DNA from: Acorus gramineus
Lineage: Eukaryota > Streptophyta > Magnoliopsida > Acorales > Acoraceae
NCBI GenBank assembly: GCA_030737835.1
Contig: CM060856.1
Span: 3,946,781 to 4,010,780, forward strand
DNA length: 64,000 bases
Direction of reading: 5' to 3'
Every line of letters begins with the position of its first letter. Position 1 is the stretch's first letter. Positions 34,415-46,850 of this stretch are shown one piece after another. The position numbers were made by a program, and so were the translations under genes. The notes under the pieces are model-generated. The model searched no databases. It worked only from the letters and a program-made list of their open reading frames with translations, and was not told the DNA's origin.

Positions 34415-36938
34415 ATCTTGACGAGCGGTCAGGCGACGACCCGGGTGTTGGTGAGTGGGACAATCCAACCTAGTAGGGAGGTGTTCGATGCACGTAGGCG
34501 TGCATTGCCCTCCCCTGGGGCACCATAGTTGCATATTAGCTAGTATTAATTGTAAACTATGCTTTGCATGAATATTATGTTTTATCCATGCCACCTAGAC
34601 TTGCATGCTAGGGATATGCACCCTTATATTGATTAATGTGATGTATCCATGCCGCCTTAGATTTGTATGCTAGGGATATGTGTCACGCCCCAGGCGTCCC
34701 CGGGACGCGGCAAGTGTATATATGATATCAGTAAACAGGAGTTCAATAACGTACTCACACAATAGCTAAAATGACAACACAGACAAGCAGGGCTGACATG
34801 ATATATACACCAAATGCGGAAGCTAAAAGACTGAATCTGTAATCAAAACATACTACAGACTCGATACGTAATCATATGTCCTGTGAGAGCCAATATATAC
34901 AAAGACATCCAAATACAACACAAACGCGTGCCCAAGCACGGAAAATAATACATACAAGCACAAGGGATGCTGATAGCCTCTGATACTCGCGGGACGTGGC
35001 GCTACTCCGCTACTGATGAAGTCCCTCGGGGAGCTCCTCCTCCAGATCCGACTCAGATGACACTGGAGAAAAATATTATGCGAGGGGTGAGCCACACGCT
35101 CAGTGAACAGCATGACCCATGCATCACAATTTATATTAACCAAAACCAGTCATCATTAATCCACAAACACATTACACAAAGCCACAAAATGGCAACAACT
35201 CCGCAATCCAGTGGGTCGCTACTGCCAACCCACTACACCCTCACCCTCACCCTCACTGGGTGACCAAGTGTCACGCCCCAGGGCGGCCGTCCCCGGGACG
35301 CGGCAGGTGTATATATCATATCAGAAGCCTACACATGAGGTCAAGTACATATACTCTAAACCACAGATAAAAATGACAACTTAGATAAAACAAGGCTGAC
35401 ATAATATATACACAATATAGCGGAAGCTAAAAACTGAGTCTGTAATCAAAACATATTACAGACTCGATACACAATCATACGTCCTGTGAGAGCCAATATA
35501 CATAGCAACAACTGAATATATACAAACACGTGCCAAGCACGGAAATAAAATACATAGAGCCAAGAAAAGGGATGCTGATAGCCTCTGGCACTCGCGGAAA
35601 GTGGCGCTGCTCCGCTACTGAAGAAATCCCTCGGAAAGCTCCTGCTGCTGCTCCGGCTCTAGCTCAGGCTCAGTGACCACTGGGGAAAAACATATGCGAG
35701 GGGTGAGCCACACGCTCAGTGAATGGCACAACCCATGCATCACAGACAATATTTACCATAATTCCATTATTTATCCATCTTAAACCACAATTTCCATAAC
35801 CCAGATCATACCCTCACCTTTACCCCTCAACAGGGGACTCAGGATGTTGGGACTAACAATCAACCATAAACAAAACCAGCGGGTCGCTCATCGCCAACCC
35901 ACTACACCCTCACCCTCACCTTTCCAAAGGTGACTTAGGATTTTGGGACTGACTAGGCTGTTGGTCACCCTTAGTCCACCGATAGTCTCTCCTCCACTCC
36001 GTAGGCCGCTTGGTCTCCACCCACAACTTCGGCACAGTCCGAAACCAAATCAGGAGGTGCCTACTGATGTGGGTCCTCCGAAGGACGGCCTTTCTAACGC
36101 GGGGGTAGCCTCTACCGGATCCAACGCAGGGAACAGAACAGCCTATCCATACGCATATGATCCACTCGGATCCGCCGACAACACATCTCTCCAACTCAAA
36201 TGTCATGAACTCTTCAGAGTTCCTCCAGGGCGCATATCCAAGATGCGGGGAAATAAGTACAATCAAAAGCAGTGTTGGAATATCATTGGGGAAAAGAAAC
36301 TCGGGAGGGCGGCGTGAGTTCCCGATATAGGATACCCCGACAACCAAACAAGGAACACGGAGTACCCTAACCCGGGTCTCACCGCTGTCCTCGCAAGGCC
36401 CCTCCCCTATAATATTCACTACTCATGCTAATAATCATACCAAACATACAACATTACTTATAATATTATTGGGACTAGAAACCATGGGAGAGCAGCATGA
36501 GGTCCCGATACAGGACATCCCGACAACCAAACAAGGAACACGGAGTACCCTAACACGGGTCTCACCGCTGTCCTCGCAAGGCTCCTCCCGATAATATTAC
36601 CTAAGGCATGCGATTTAACATACACTAGCATTTAATTTAATAAATTAACTAGTAGGACGCATACACAGGTCGAGGTTTCCTAACATGAAACAGGAGACAT
36701 GGTGCATGGCTCATACACATATCCTAAGGGTGCAAGTCCCTAACATGCAAAGTCTAGGGTAGCATGCATTCTACAATTTAATCATACAAGCATGGATTAC
36801 ATATTACTGCAGGTTAATATTCATCCACGGTGCCCCAGGAGAGGTCGGTATACGCCCAAGTGCGTATAACGCCTCTCTACTGGGTTGGATTGTCCCACTC
36901 ACCAGTATCTGGGTCGTCGCGCGACCGCCCGCCTAGAT

Positions 36939-38164
36939 CTGCAAGATAGACATTCAATATGGTGAGTTAAAATCCACTAATACTACAAAATACACAAGAA
37001 CTTACATAAACCCACAACTAAACTCCCAACACTCGGGCAAACGTGCATACGACCCGCACGCACGCTAGCCCGAGCATCCCGGCAAACACCCGCACGACCG
37101 GCAACCACCCGCACGGCCACCCGACCGCCCGGGCGCACCGCCGCGCCTCGGCCCGCGCACTCCGCGCACCGCCGGGCCCCTGCCCGCCGCCGAGACACGC
37201 CGCCGAGCCCCCCGTGTGCACCGCGCGCCCCCTGCGCCCCAGCGCAGCCGCCCGCGCACACCCCGCACGCCATCGCGGGCCCGCGAGCACCCCGCACGCC
37301 CCGCGCGCAGCACCTCGCCCCGCTCGCCATCGCGCGCACCACCTCGCTCCGCGCGCACCCCGCGCGCACCACGCGCGCACCGCCAGCTCCGCCCCGCAGC
37401 GGTGCCCAGCGCCCAGCGCCCCAGCGCCCAGCGCCCAGCACCCTCGGCCAGCACCCGGTACCCGCGACCCAGCGCCCAGCACCCGGGACCCTCACCCAGC
37501 GTCCACGCGCACGCACGCGCAACACGCGCCCAGCGCGCCTGCCAGCCTGCCCGCGCTGCTGCCCGCGTTGCCTGCCTGCGCGCGTCGCCGAGTGGCCCGA
37601 GCACCGCTCGCCTGCACGCCCGGGGCACTGCCCGCCTGATACTCGAGCGCCCCTGTCCTGCTCGCCTGGGCGCCCAGCTTGCCAGCCCAGCCTGGCCGCG
37701 CGCACAGCCCACAGCCTGCCTACCCGCATGCCTCTCCCTGCACCCCCGAGCCTACGCCCGCGCGCGCGCCTGGCAAACTGGTGCGCCCGCCGCCTGCCGC
37801 ACACTCGAGTGCCCTTCGCCCCATGCGCAGCACCCGCGCGCGCCCCGGCCTCACGGCCATCACCTCTGCACGACCAGCACAGCACGCCTCCCGCGCGCGC
37901 CTGCTTGCACGCCGCGCGCACGCACGCGCGCATGCCCGCGCGCCCAGCCTACGCGCTGCCGTTGCTCTGCCTGCTGCCCGGGAACATCTCCCCCCAGCCT
38001 AAGACCACCCCCTGCTGCCCGAGACCATCCAAACCACCACCCACCGACCTCCGACCACCTCCACCGCCCTCCGACGGCCTCCCACAGCCGCTGACCACCC
38101 CTCATACACAGATCCACACTCCTAGCATACATCTATGCAAGAAAAGTGAAGAAAAAGGCCTTAC
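36939..38164 (-). other. Candidate LTR intron with GC-rich block, innermost solo LTR
   Basis: 1226 bp between the donor-like and acceptor-like sites. The GC-rich block is different in detail from that of the 3640-13615 element, with CCCAGCGCCCAGC repeats, yet the bounding signals are the same. Confidence 0.5.
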
Positions 38165-38482
38165 CAAGGGGGGGAAGCGAAGTCCGGGTGCTCTCCGCGC
38201 ACCGAAACCCTTCTCAACGGCTCCCTTATGCCCCGATCTACCACGGCCCTCGAAATGGCCCGAATCAGAGGACAAAGAGAGGGGGACGGAGTGGCTAGAG
38301 TCGTCGGAATCGGGTTTTGAAGACACCGGAGTGTAGATCGGGACCCGATCTACACTTCTCGTGCTTTAGGTTTTTAGGTTTGAGGGGCTTAGGGGGCTCA
38401 AAAGTGAGAAAAAGAGAGAGGGAGGAGAGAGAGGGATTTGGTAGGGATGATGAACAGTAACTCGGGAAATTAGATCCCACTC

Positions 38483-38491
38483 TTATATAGT
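38483..38491 (-). promoter_or_regulatory. TATA-like box in the innermost solo LTR
   Basis: The minus-strand reading CTATATAAG lies about 265 bp into the LTR and about 130 bp before the hairpin. A start site some 30 bp downstream would leave a short U3 and a transcribed LTR portion of more than 3 kb. The other copies have weaker versions here (CATTATATGAAAG near 6728-6740). Confidence 0.45.
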
Positions 38492-39837
38492 GTGCGACTT
38501 AAAAACCCGGATACGCCCCGGAACTGTGAAATTTCGGGAACGTTACCGGAATTCGATGAAATTTTCGTGAGAGGTCTAAAATGGCACCAGGACACCAAAT
38601 ATGCAGTTAGATTTCCAATCGGAGTCCTCTAGCTTAGGACGATAGCTAACAGTCCAAAAATATGCGGTTCCGATCGAAAACCGGTAAAAACCGAAAAACT
38701 GCCAGAACGCTCTAACGGTTACCAGCAGGTTAAAAGTGACACATATATAACACCAAGGAAATTGGGACTAACAACACCAATCCAGCAGGTCGCTATCGCC
38801 AACCTACTACACCCTCACCCTCACCCCTCAACAGGAGTGACATAGGATATTGGGACTCACAATCATCCATAGACAAATCCAGCGGGTCGCTACCGCCAAC
38901 CCGCTACACCCTCACCCTCACCCTCACTGGGTGACCAAGGATATTGGGACTTAAAATCCAGTGGGTCGCCACATCGCCGGCCCACCATACCCTCACCGTC
39001 ACCCACAATAGGTGACCTAGGCTCTTGGGACTGACTAGGCTGTTGGTCACCCTTGGTCCACCGATAGTCTCTCCCCACTCCGTAGGTCGTTTGGCCACTC
39101 CCACTTTCAGCACAGTCCTTCTACCAAATCAGGAGGCGCCTACTGATGGGAGCCCCTGCACGGGACGACCTTTCCAACACCGGGGTAGTCTCTAAAGGAT
39201 CCAACGAGGGGAACAGAACAGCCTATCCATCGCATATGATCCACTCGGATCCGCAGACAAGACATCCTATCAACTCTAATGTCCTGAATTCCTCAGAATT
39301 CCTCCGGGGCGCATAACCAAGATGCGGGGAACATGCATAATAGTTATAACAAGGTTGGAATATTAACGGGGAAAGAATCCTTGGGAGGGCAGCGTGAGGT
39401 CCCGATATAGGACATCCCGACAACCAAACAAGGAACATGGAGTACCTTAGCCCGGGTCTCACCGCTGTCCTCGCGAGGCCCCTCCCCTATGATATTCGCT
39501 AAAACAGGCTAATAATCACATGCTCGCATTTTATTTAAATAAATAAACTAAATGGGAACATGCATCGGTCGGGGCTTTCCTAGCATGGAAACATGATAAC
39601 AGGGTGCATGGCTCTTATACGGGTCCTAAAGGTATAAATCCCTAGCATACAAATCTAGGGTGGCATGCATACTACAGATTATCATGCTTTCATAGCTTTT
39701 CATATTAAATAGGTTAATATTTACTATGGTGCCCCAGGGGAGGACGGTACACGCCCAAGTGCATGTAGCGCCTCCCTACTGGGTTGGATCGTCCCACTCA
39801 CCGGAGATCGGGTCGTCGCGCGACCGTCCGTCAAGAT

Positions 39838-40531
39838 CTGCAAGATAGGGTAATCAACTGGGTGAGAAACCACACAATTTATACATAGAAATGCACAGAA
39901 ATACCCAAAACTCGGATAAGCATGCATACGGGCACGCACGCATGCGAGCACGCGCGTACGCACGCGAGTCCAAGTGCCCCGACACCTACCCGAACCCTCG
40001 GGCAGCCATTCGTATGGCCCCCTGCATGTGCACGCATGAATGCGCAACCACGCACACACCCCGGCACCATCGGCGCACTGCCGCGCGCCTACCCGCGCGC
40101 CCAGACGCGCACCCGCACGCTCGCGCGCGCCCACACGCACCGCGCGTCCAGCCCGCGCCCCTCGCGCAGCACCCCGCGCATTGCCCCAGCACGCCCCTGC
40201 ACGTGCACGCACGCGCGCGCGCGCACTGGTTCCCTGCCCAGCGCCCAGGCGCACTGCCCGTGCGCGCGCACGCTTGCGCGCACGCCTGCGCGCGCCCGCG
40301 CGCCCCCGCTCGCACTCCCGTGCGCACCCCCGCTCGCGCTAGCACCCGCGCGCACCCGCGGACTCGCGCGCACGCGCACAGACGACGCCCAGCTCGCGCC
40401 CAAGCCATTCTAACCCCATTTTAACCCCTTTCAACCTCTCACACACACCCAAACACCCCTACCTAGCATGCATGACCCTCCCAACATCCCCTTAAGCCAA
40501 AAAAATCAAGAAAAGGAGGGGAGGAGCTCAC
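39838..40531 (-). other. Candidate LTR intron with GC-rich block, middle solo LTR
   Basis: 694 bp between donor-like CAAG|GTGAGC and acceptor-like TATCTTGCAG, followed by the 36-nt segment and GTGAGTGGG, as in the rest of the group. Confidence 0.5.
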
Positions 40532-42345
40532 CTTGGAGGGGGAACAAAAGGGGAAGGTTCGGGGGCCCTTCGCGCACCGAAACGCCGCCACCGAGACCAC
40601 CACCACCACCACCACTTAGCCTCCTCAGCCTCCTCTTCAGCCAAAAAATCAGGGGGGGGGGAGAACCATGAAAGGGAGCTTGAGAGAGGGGAGAACAAAC
40701 ACAACAACACACCCACACAACCCAACTCATGCACTTGCACCATCTCTCTTTGAGGCATTAAACCAAACACCTAGGGGGCTTGAATGAGGGAAAGAGAGGG
40801 CCAAGAAAAGCTGGTCGACGTGCACATTGGGAGGGGAAGAGAGAGAGAGGAGATATTTATCAAAATATCTAAGGAAATTTTACTAAGTCGCCCTCCGACT
40901 AGAAATTCTGCGCAAGCTTCACTGCAACAGCCATAACTTCCCCGATACAGCTCCGAATTGCTTGATTCCAAGACCGATGGAAAGATAAGAAGATTATCTA
41001 CAACTTTCATGTTTATTCCATGATCAGATAATCCCTCTACCTAATCCGAAATTAGAGCCGAACATGGAACAGGGCTGCTGCCAGAATTTCCATCCCCGGG
41101 GTATACTTGGAAAAATACCCATAACTTTTACTACAAGAATCCAGTTGATCTAATTCCACTTCTGTGCGAAAGCTAACTCAAAACTGGACATCTCATAGTA
41201 AACTCATATTTAAACCTCTTCATCTTGGATTTTAACAAAATCAAATCCAAAAGCCAAATCAGGAATACATAACTTAGGAAAAAAAATTATGTAATGACAC
41301 AGACATAACAATATGCACCCTTACATCATGTATAGAGGCCTGTGCATGCCTAGACACCTTGCCCCGATCCGTGCATGTTCCCACCTAGTTTAATTTAATT
41401 AAATCAAATGTGAGCATGCCTTAGAGAATATTATAACCTCGTTGTTATAATATATGTCTCGCCGCATCTTAGTTATGCGCCCCGGAGGAATTCTGGTGAA
41501 TTCATGGCATTAGTAGAGTTGAAATCGGTGTCGGTGGATCCATGAGGATCGTATCCGTGTGGGTAGGCTGTTTCTCTTCCCTTCGTTGGATCCGTGTAGG
41601 GACTCCCCAGCGTTAGACAGGCTGTCCTGACAGAGGGCTCCCATCTGTAGGTACCTCCGATGCGTCGGACTGTGCTGATCGTGGGAGTATACCAGGCAAG
41701 CTATGGAGTGGAGAGACTATCGGTGGGCCAAGGGTGATTAGCAGCCTAGTCAATCCCAAAAGACCATGTCATCCCTTTGAGGGTGAGGGTGAGGATGGGG
41801 TGGGTCGGCGATGTAACGACCCACTGGATTGTGTAGTTACTCCCACTTAGGGGATATAAATTATTTAAGGTTAATATGAATTGTGATGCATGCGTTGTGC
41901 TATTCACTGAGAGTGTGGCTCACCCCTCGCATATTCTTTTCCCCCCAGTTATATCTGAGTCGCATCTGAAGGAGGAGCTCCCCGAGGCACATCAGCAGTA
42001 GCGGAGCAGCGTCACGTTCTGCGAGTGAGAGGCCATCAGCATCCCCTTTTGATTGTATGTATTGTATTCCGTGCTTGGGCACACGTTTGTATTATATTTG
42101 GATGTCGTTGTATATATTGGCTCTCACAGGACAGTTGATTATGTATCAGGTCTGTAATATGTCTTTTGAATTACAGACTCAGTCTTTTAGCTTTCGCTAT
42201 TTGTGTATATATTATGTCAACCACCTTTTTGTCTGTGTTGTCATTTTTGATGTTGTTTAGAGTATGTTATTGACCTCTTGTATAGACTGCTGATATCATA
42301 TATACCATTGCCGCGCCTCGGGGACGGCCGCCCTGGGGCATGACA

Positions 42346-43047
42346 CCTGTTGCTCTGTGGATATCACGAAGTTGAAAAGTGATGCTGTATTCTCAACTCT
42401 TCGCAGAATTCCTTTATCAGGGAGTTGTCAAATTGCTTTCCATTGTCAGAAATTATGGAGTGAGGAACTCCAAATTGGCACACTATATCCTTCCATAAGA
42501 AGGCCTTAACCTCAACATCTCTAATCCTCGCCAATGGTATTGCTTCAACCCATTTTGTGAAGCAATCAGTGGCAATCAAAAGGAAGCGCTTCTGTTGAGG
42601 TGCCATAGGCATAGGTCCGATGATGTCCAATCCCCATTGGGAAAAAGGCCAGGGACTCTTGAGCTAAACTAGGCCTCCGGCTGGTTGGTGAATGAGTGGG
42701 TCGAACTTTTGACATTTCTCGCATTTTTGGATGAGATCTATAGAATCTCTTTTCATCTTCGGCCAAAAATAGCCGATTGATATTGCATGAAGGGCTAGTG
42801 ATCTAGAGCCGATGTGGCACCCACATAAGCCCGAGTGGAGTGTATTCAATACACGATGCGCCTCTCGTGGTCCGATGCATCTGAGGTAGGGTCCTTGAAA
42901 GCTACTTTTGTACAGGATTCCCATAGATGACATCTAGAATCTAGCTGCCCTCTGCTTGAGCTTTCTAGCTTCAAACTTGTTTTCTGACAGAAATCCTTAT
43001 GCGAGGTGGTCGTTTAATACTTTTCATCCAGTTGGGAGAATCTTCGG
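42346..43047 (-). pseudogene. Tat-like integrase, zinc-binding and catalytic core part
   Basis: Minus-strand integrase. The zinc-binding domain is visible in HSGLCGCHIG and KCEKCQKF (about 42835-42700), then the catalytic core: MDIIGPMPMAP, FTKWVEAIPLA, IVCQFGVPHSIISDNGKQF and EFCEELRIQHHFST (about 42630-42370), with two aspartates and the glutamate of the D,D-35-E set in place. A stop separates the zinc domain from the core near 42664. It is bounded by two insertions, at 42345 and 43048. Confidence 0.9.
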
Positions 43048-45813
43048 TGTTATATATGTGTCACTTTTATCCTTCTGGTAACCATTGGAGCATTCTGGCA
43101 GTTTTTCAACTTTTTCGTTTTTCGATCGGAACCGCTAAAATTTTAGACTTTTAGCTATCATCCTGAGTTTGAGGACTCCGATTGAAAATCTAACTGCATA
43201 TTATGTGTCCTGGTGCCATTTCAAGCCACTCACAAAAATTTCATCAAATTCCGGTAACGTTTCAGAATTTCACAGTTCCGAAGCGTATCCTGGTTTTGAC
43301 CAATCGAAAAGTCATTGGGAGACTTGACTTGGTCAAGGTTGACCCTTGACTTGGTCAAATGATTTTGGTTTTTAGTGTGGTTGGGTTGACTAGGGTCAAA
43401 CCTCACTTAAACCTCACCTAAACCTAGCTTAACCTAATCTTTTTTTCACTAAGTGTGAGTGTGTGAGTGTGTGTGGTGTGTGTGTGCTTTAAGTGAACCC
43501 CATGCCTAGAAATAGTTGCACTCCCCTATTCATCATCTTCTCCACCAAAATCTCTCTCTCCCCTCTCCTTATTTCCTTGATTTGATCTAGCTAAGGTGGT
43601 TAAAAGGAGAAACCCTAAGAAGAGAAAAGATAGGTGAGGACCCGATCTACCTTCCTATAGTTTCGTTTTCGAGTTCCCTCATGTGTGACCCCCCTCTCAT
43701 AGCATCTTTTCTCCTCTGTTTTCAGCCCCTCATTGGCTGAGTGGAGATCTTGGTGGTGGTGGTCTTGGAGGTGGCAAATCGGTGCGCGAAGAGCACCCGT
43801 TCTTCCTCCTTTTCCTTCCTCTCCTTGGGTGAGTTTCTTTCCTTCCTTTTCTTGTTTAGATGCATGTTAGGAGGTGTTTTTGGTTATGCATGGGTGTTGG
43901 GGAGTTGGAGGGGGCTGTTGGGGGCGGTTGAGGGTGTTAGGGTTGGCTCGGGTGCATGCGCGCTCACCCTGCGCGCGCAGGCAGGCAGGCGCAGGCGGGC
44001 AGGCGCAGACAGGCAAGCGCAAGCAGGCGAGCTACGGGCAGGAGCAGACCGGCATGCGCAGGCAGGCGAGCTGCGGGCAGGCGGGCTGGGCGCTTGCTGT
44101 CGGGCTCGCTGGGCGCGTGCGGTCGGGCGCGCTGGGCGCAGTGCACGGGGTGCGGGCGGAGCGCTGCGCAGGGGCGCGTTGCGTGCGGTGTGCGCGGGGG
44201 AGGCGAGCTGGCGTGCGCGCGGGGTGCTGCGCTGGGGCGCAGTGCGCGCGGGTGCACCCGGGGCTGGACGCGTGGTGCGCGCGGGCACGTGCGAGCGTGC
44301 GCGCGGTTTGCGGCGGGTCTGGGCGCGCGGGCTGGGGCACGGCAGTTCGCCCGGGGCTCGGGCGTGCGTGCGCGTGCGGGTGGCCGTGCGCATGGCTGCC
44401 CGGGGGTGCGGGAGTGAGTCGGGGTGCTCGGACGCGCGTGCGTACGGGCCGTATGTACGCTTGTCTGAGTGTTGGGCTATTTTTAGTGTATTTTTGTATG
44501 TATTGTGTATTTTGACTCACCGTGTTGAATACCCTGTCTTGCAGATCTTGACGGACGGTCACACGACGACCCGGGTACTGGTGAGTGGGACAATCCAATC
44601 CAGTAGGGAGGCGTATATGCTCTTAGGCGTGTATCGTCCTTCCCTGGGGCACCATAGTTTAATATTAACTTGTATAATATGTAATCCATGCAGGCATGAT
44701 TGTTATGTAGTATGCATGCCACCCTAGACCTTGTATGTTAGGGACTTGCACCCTTAGGATATGTGTAAGAGCCATGCATCCTGATACCATATTTTCATGC
44801 TAGGAAGCCTTGACCTGTGCATGTTCCCATTTAGTTTAATTTATTTTAAATCAAATGTGAGTTATTTAGTAATGAGCATGCTTAGTGAATATTATAACCA
44901 TGTGGTTATAATATATGCTTCCCCGCATCTGAGTTATGCGCCCTGGAGGAATTCTGAAGAATTCATGACATTTAAATTGTTAGGAAGATGTTGCTGACGG
45001 ATCCAAGTTGATCGTATACGTGTGGCTAGGCTATTTCTGTTCCCTTCGTTGGATCCGTATAGAGACTGCCCCAGCATTAGATAGGCCGTCCTGACAGAGG
45101 GCTCCCATCAGTAGGTACCTCCTGATTTGGTTTCAGACTGTGCTGAATTGTGGGAGTAGACCAGGCGGGCTACGGAGTGGAGGAGAGACTATCGGTGGAC
45201 CAAGGGTGATTAACAGCCTAGTCAGTCCCAATAGCCGTGTCACCTATTGGAGGGTGAGGGTGAGGGTGTGGTGGGTCGGCGATGTTGCGACCCACTGGAT
45301 TGTGTAATTCCTGCCACTTAGAGGCTTTGAATTAATTGTGGTTAATATAAATTGTGATGCATGGGTTGTGCTATTCACTGAGCCTGTGGCTCACCCCTCG
45401 CATTTTTTTCTTATGTTATCACTGAGTCGGATCTGAAGGAGGAGCTCCGCGAGGGACTTCACCAGTAGCGGAGCAGCGCCACTTCCCTCGAGTGTTAGAG
45501 GCCATCAGCATCCCTTTTTGATTGTATGCATTATATTTCCGTGCTTGGGCACCCGTTTGTATTATATTTGGATGTATTCGTGTATATTGGCTCTCACATG
45601 ACAGTTGATTATGTATCGAGTCTGTAATATGTTTTTGAATTACAGACTCAGTCTTTTAGCTTCCGCTATCTGTGTATATATCATGTCAGCCTTGCTTTTG
45701 TCTGTGTTGTCATTTTAGCTGTTGTTTAGAGTATGTTATTGACCTTCTGTATAGACTGCTGATATCATATATACACTTGTCGCGTCCCGGGGACGGCCGC
45801 CCTGGGCGTGACA
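43048..45813 (+). mobile_element. Solo LTR of the long-LTR gypsy group in the integrase region
   Basis: The insertion is 2766 bp from TGTTATATATGTGTCAC to GGGCGTGACA, flanked by TTCGG (43043-43047 and 45814-45818). Candidate introns: 43634-43725 (GTGAGG to TTTTCAG) and 43829-44544 (GTGAGT to TCTTGCAG), with the GC-rich block at 43950-44460. Removing it rejoins the element as IACTEDSPNW. Confidence 0.92.
43829..44544 (+). other. Candidate LTR intron with GC-rich block
   Basis: 716 bp between donor-like CTTGG|GTGAGT and acceptor-like TGTCTTGCAG. The next 36 nt (44545-44580) are open in one frame and end at a donor-like GTGAGTGGG. Confidence 0.5.
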
Positions 45814-46850
45814 TTCGGTGCAAGCAATCATCGCGACTTCACCAATCTTTTCAATGCTTGGAAACTTTAGATAGTCAATTTGTATGCTTCGGGATGGCTT
45901 TCCACTAATCGATGAAGCTAAGTTATCCAAGCATCTGCTTGAGTGTTCCCTTTCTATCTGGTGGATGGTGGTCGATTTGAATCAAGAGAGTAGGTACTAC
46001 ACTTTCTCTTGGTATGCCACCATCCGCTTATCCCGGGTATCATACTCCCCAATGCTTTGGAATACCACTAGTTGTGAATCACTGAAGACGTCAACAATTC
46101 TTATGCCAAGGTGGATCGCGAGCTCCAACCCAGCAATAAGCACTTCATATTCTGCCTCATTGTTGGAGGCTTGGAAGCCTAGCTTTATAGCTTGTTCAAA
46201 CAGAAGCCCATTGCTGTTTTGCAAGACCAGCCCAGCCCCTGCGCCCCTGTAGTTAGAGGCTCCATCAACGTTCAAAGTCCATGTGGGGCCAGCCACTACT
46301 TCTTGGTCGTCCACCAGAAAAACTTCTGAGGATGGCGGGGTCAAGTCGGCCAATACGTCGGCAATCACTTGTCCTTTTATGGCACTTCTCGGGATGTACT
46401 GGAGATCAAAAGGGGACAACTCAATCACCCATTTTAGCATTCGCCCCGTGATGTTGGCCTTGCTGAGGATGAGCTTGAGGGGATAGTCGGTCACCACGTT
46501 AATTGAATGGACGACAAAGTAATGCCTGAGCTTCCGCGAAGATATGAGAAGGGCATAAGCGATTTTTTTGTGGTAAAGGTATTTGGACTCTGGTCCACAC
46601 AAAGATTTGCTGACGTAGTAAACCGGCCGTTGCACCCTCTCATGCTCTTTTATAATGGCCGAGCTGACTGCGTGGTCGGAATCTACAATGTAAAGGTATA
46701 ACGGCTCAACCGGGGTAGGTTTCATTAGCAACGGTGGTGACGTAAGATACCTTTTGAGCTCGTAGAAGGCTGACTGACATTCTGGGGTCCATTCAAATTT
46801 TTCGGCGTTTCTAAGTAGCTTAATAAATGGGAGGTTTCTCTTGGTGGCCT
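45814..46850 (-). pseudogene. Tat-like RNase H and linker to integrase
   Basis: Minus-strand RNase H, largely open at 46731-45997. It has an RT-connection part (PLYLYIVDSDHAVSSAII, PVYYVSKSL, YPLKLILSKANITGRM) and the RNase H proper with TLNVDGASN, NNEAEYEV and VDVFSDSQLVV, which supply the D-E-D residues. The end runs toward integrase through EVAMIACTE at about 45840-45814, where the solo LTR cuts in. Confidence 0.9.

Larger units (their letters stand above)
35269..38752 (-). mobile_element. Solo LTR nested in the 34681 LTR
   Basis: Innermost layer of the stack, 3484 bp, with plus ends TGTCACGCCCC and TATATAACA and duplication CCAAG (35264-35268 and 38753-38757). It is closest to the LTRs of the 3640-13615 element: same hairpin (38331-38355), donor-like CTTG|GTAAGG at 38164, GC-rich block 37030-37985, acceptor-like TATCTTGCAG ending at 36939. 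A TATA box CTATATAAG (minus) is at 38483-38491. Confidence 0.92.
34681..41310 (-). mobile_element. Solo LTR nested in the 33058 LTR, itself split
   Basis: Plus ends are TGTCACGCCCC and GACATAACA; the flanking duplication is ATATG (34676-34680 and 41311-41315). Its own sequence is 34681-35268 plus 38753-41310 (about 3.1 kb). In minus sense: donor-like CAAG|GTGAGC at 40531, GC-rich block 39905-40405, acceptor-like TATCTTGCAG ending at 39838. The start region 40870-41310 is diverged from the others in the group. Confidence 0.9.
33058..42345 (+). mobile_element. Solo LTR of the long-LTR gypsy group, split by a nested insertion
   Basis: Starts TGTTATATATGTGTCAC and ends GGGGCATGACA on plus, flanked by CCCGT (33053-33057) and CCTGT (42346-42350), a duplication with one change. 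Its own sequence is 33058-34680 plus 41311-42345 (2658 bp). Candidate introns are 33629-33720 (GTGAGG to TTTTTCAG) and 33823-34414 (GTGAGT to TCTTGCAG), the latter around a GC-rich block at 33925-34310. No internal region remains. Confidence 0.9.
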
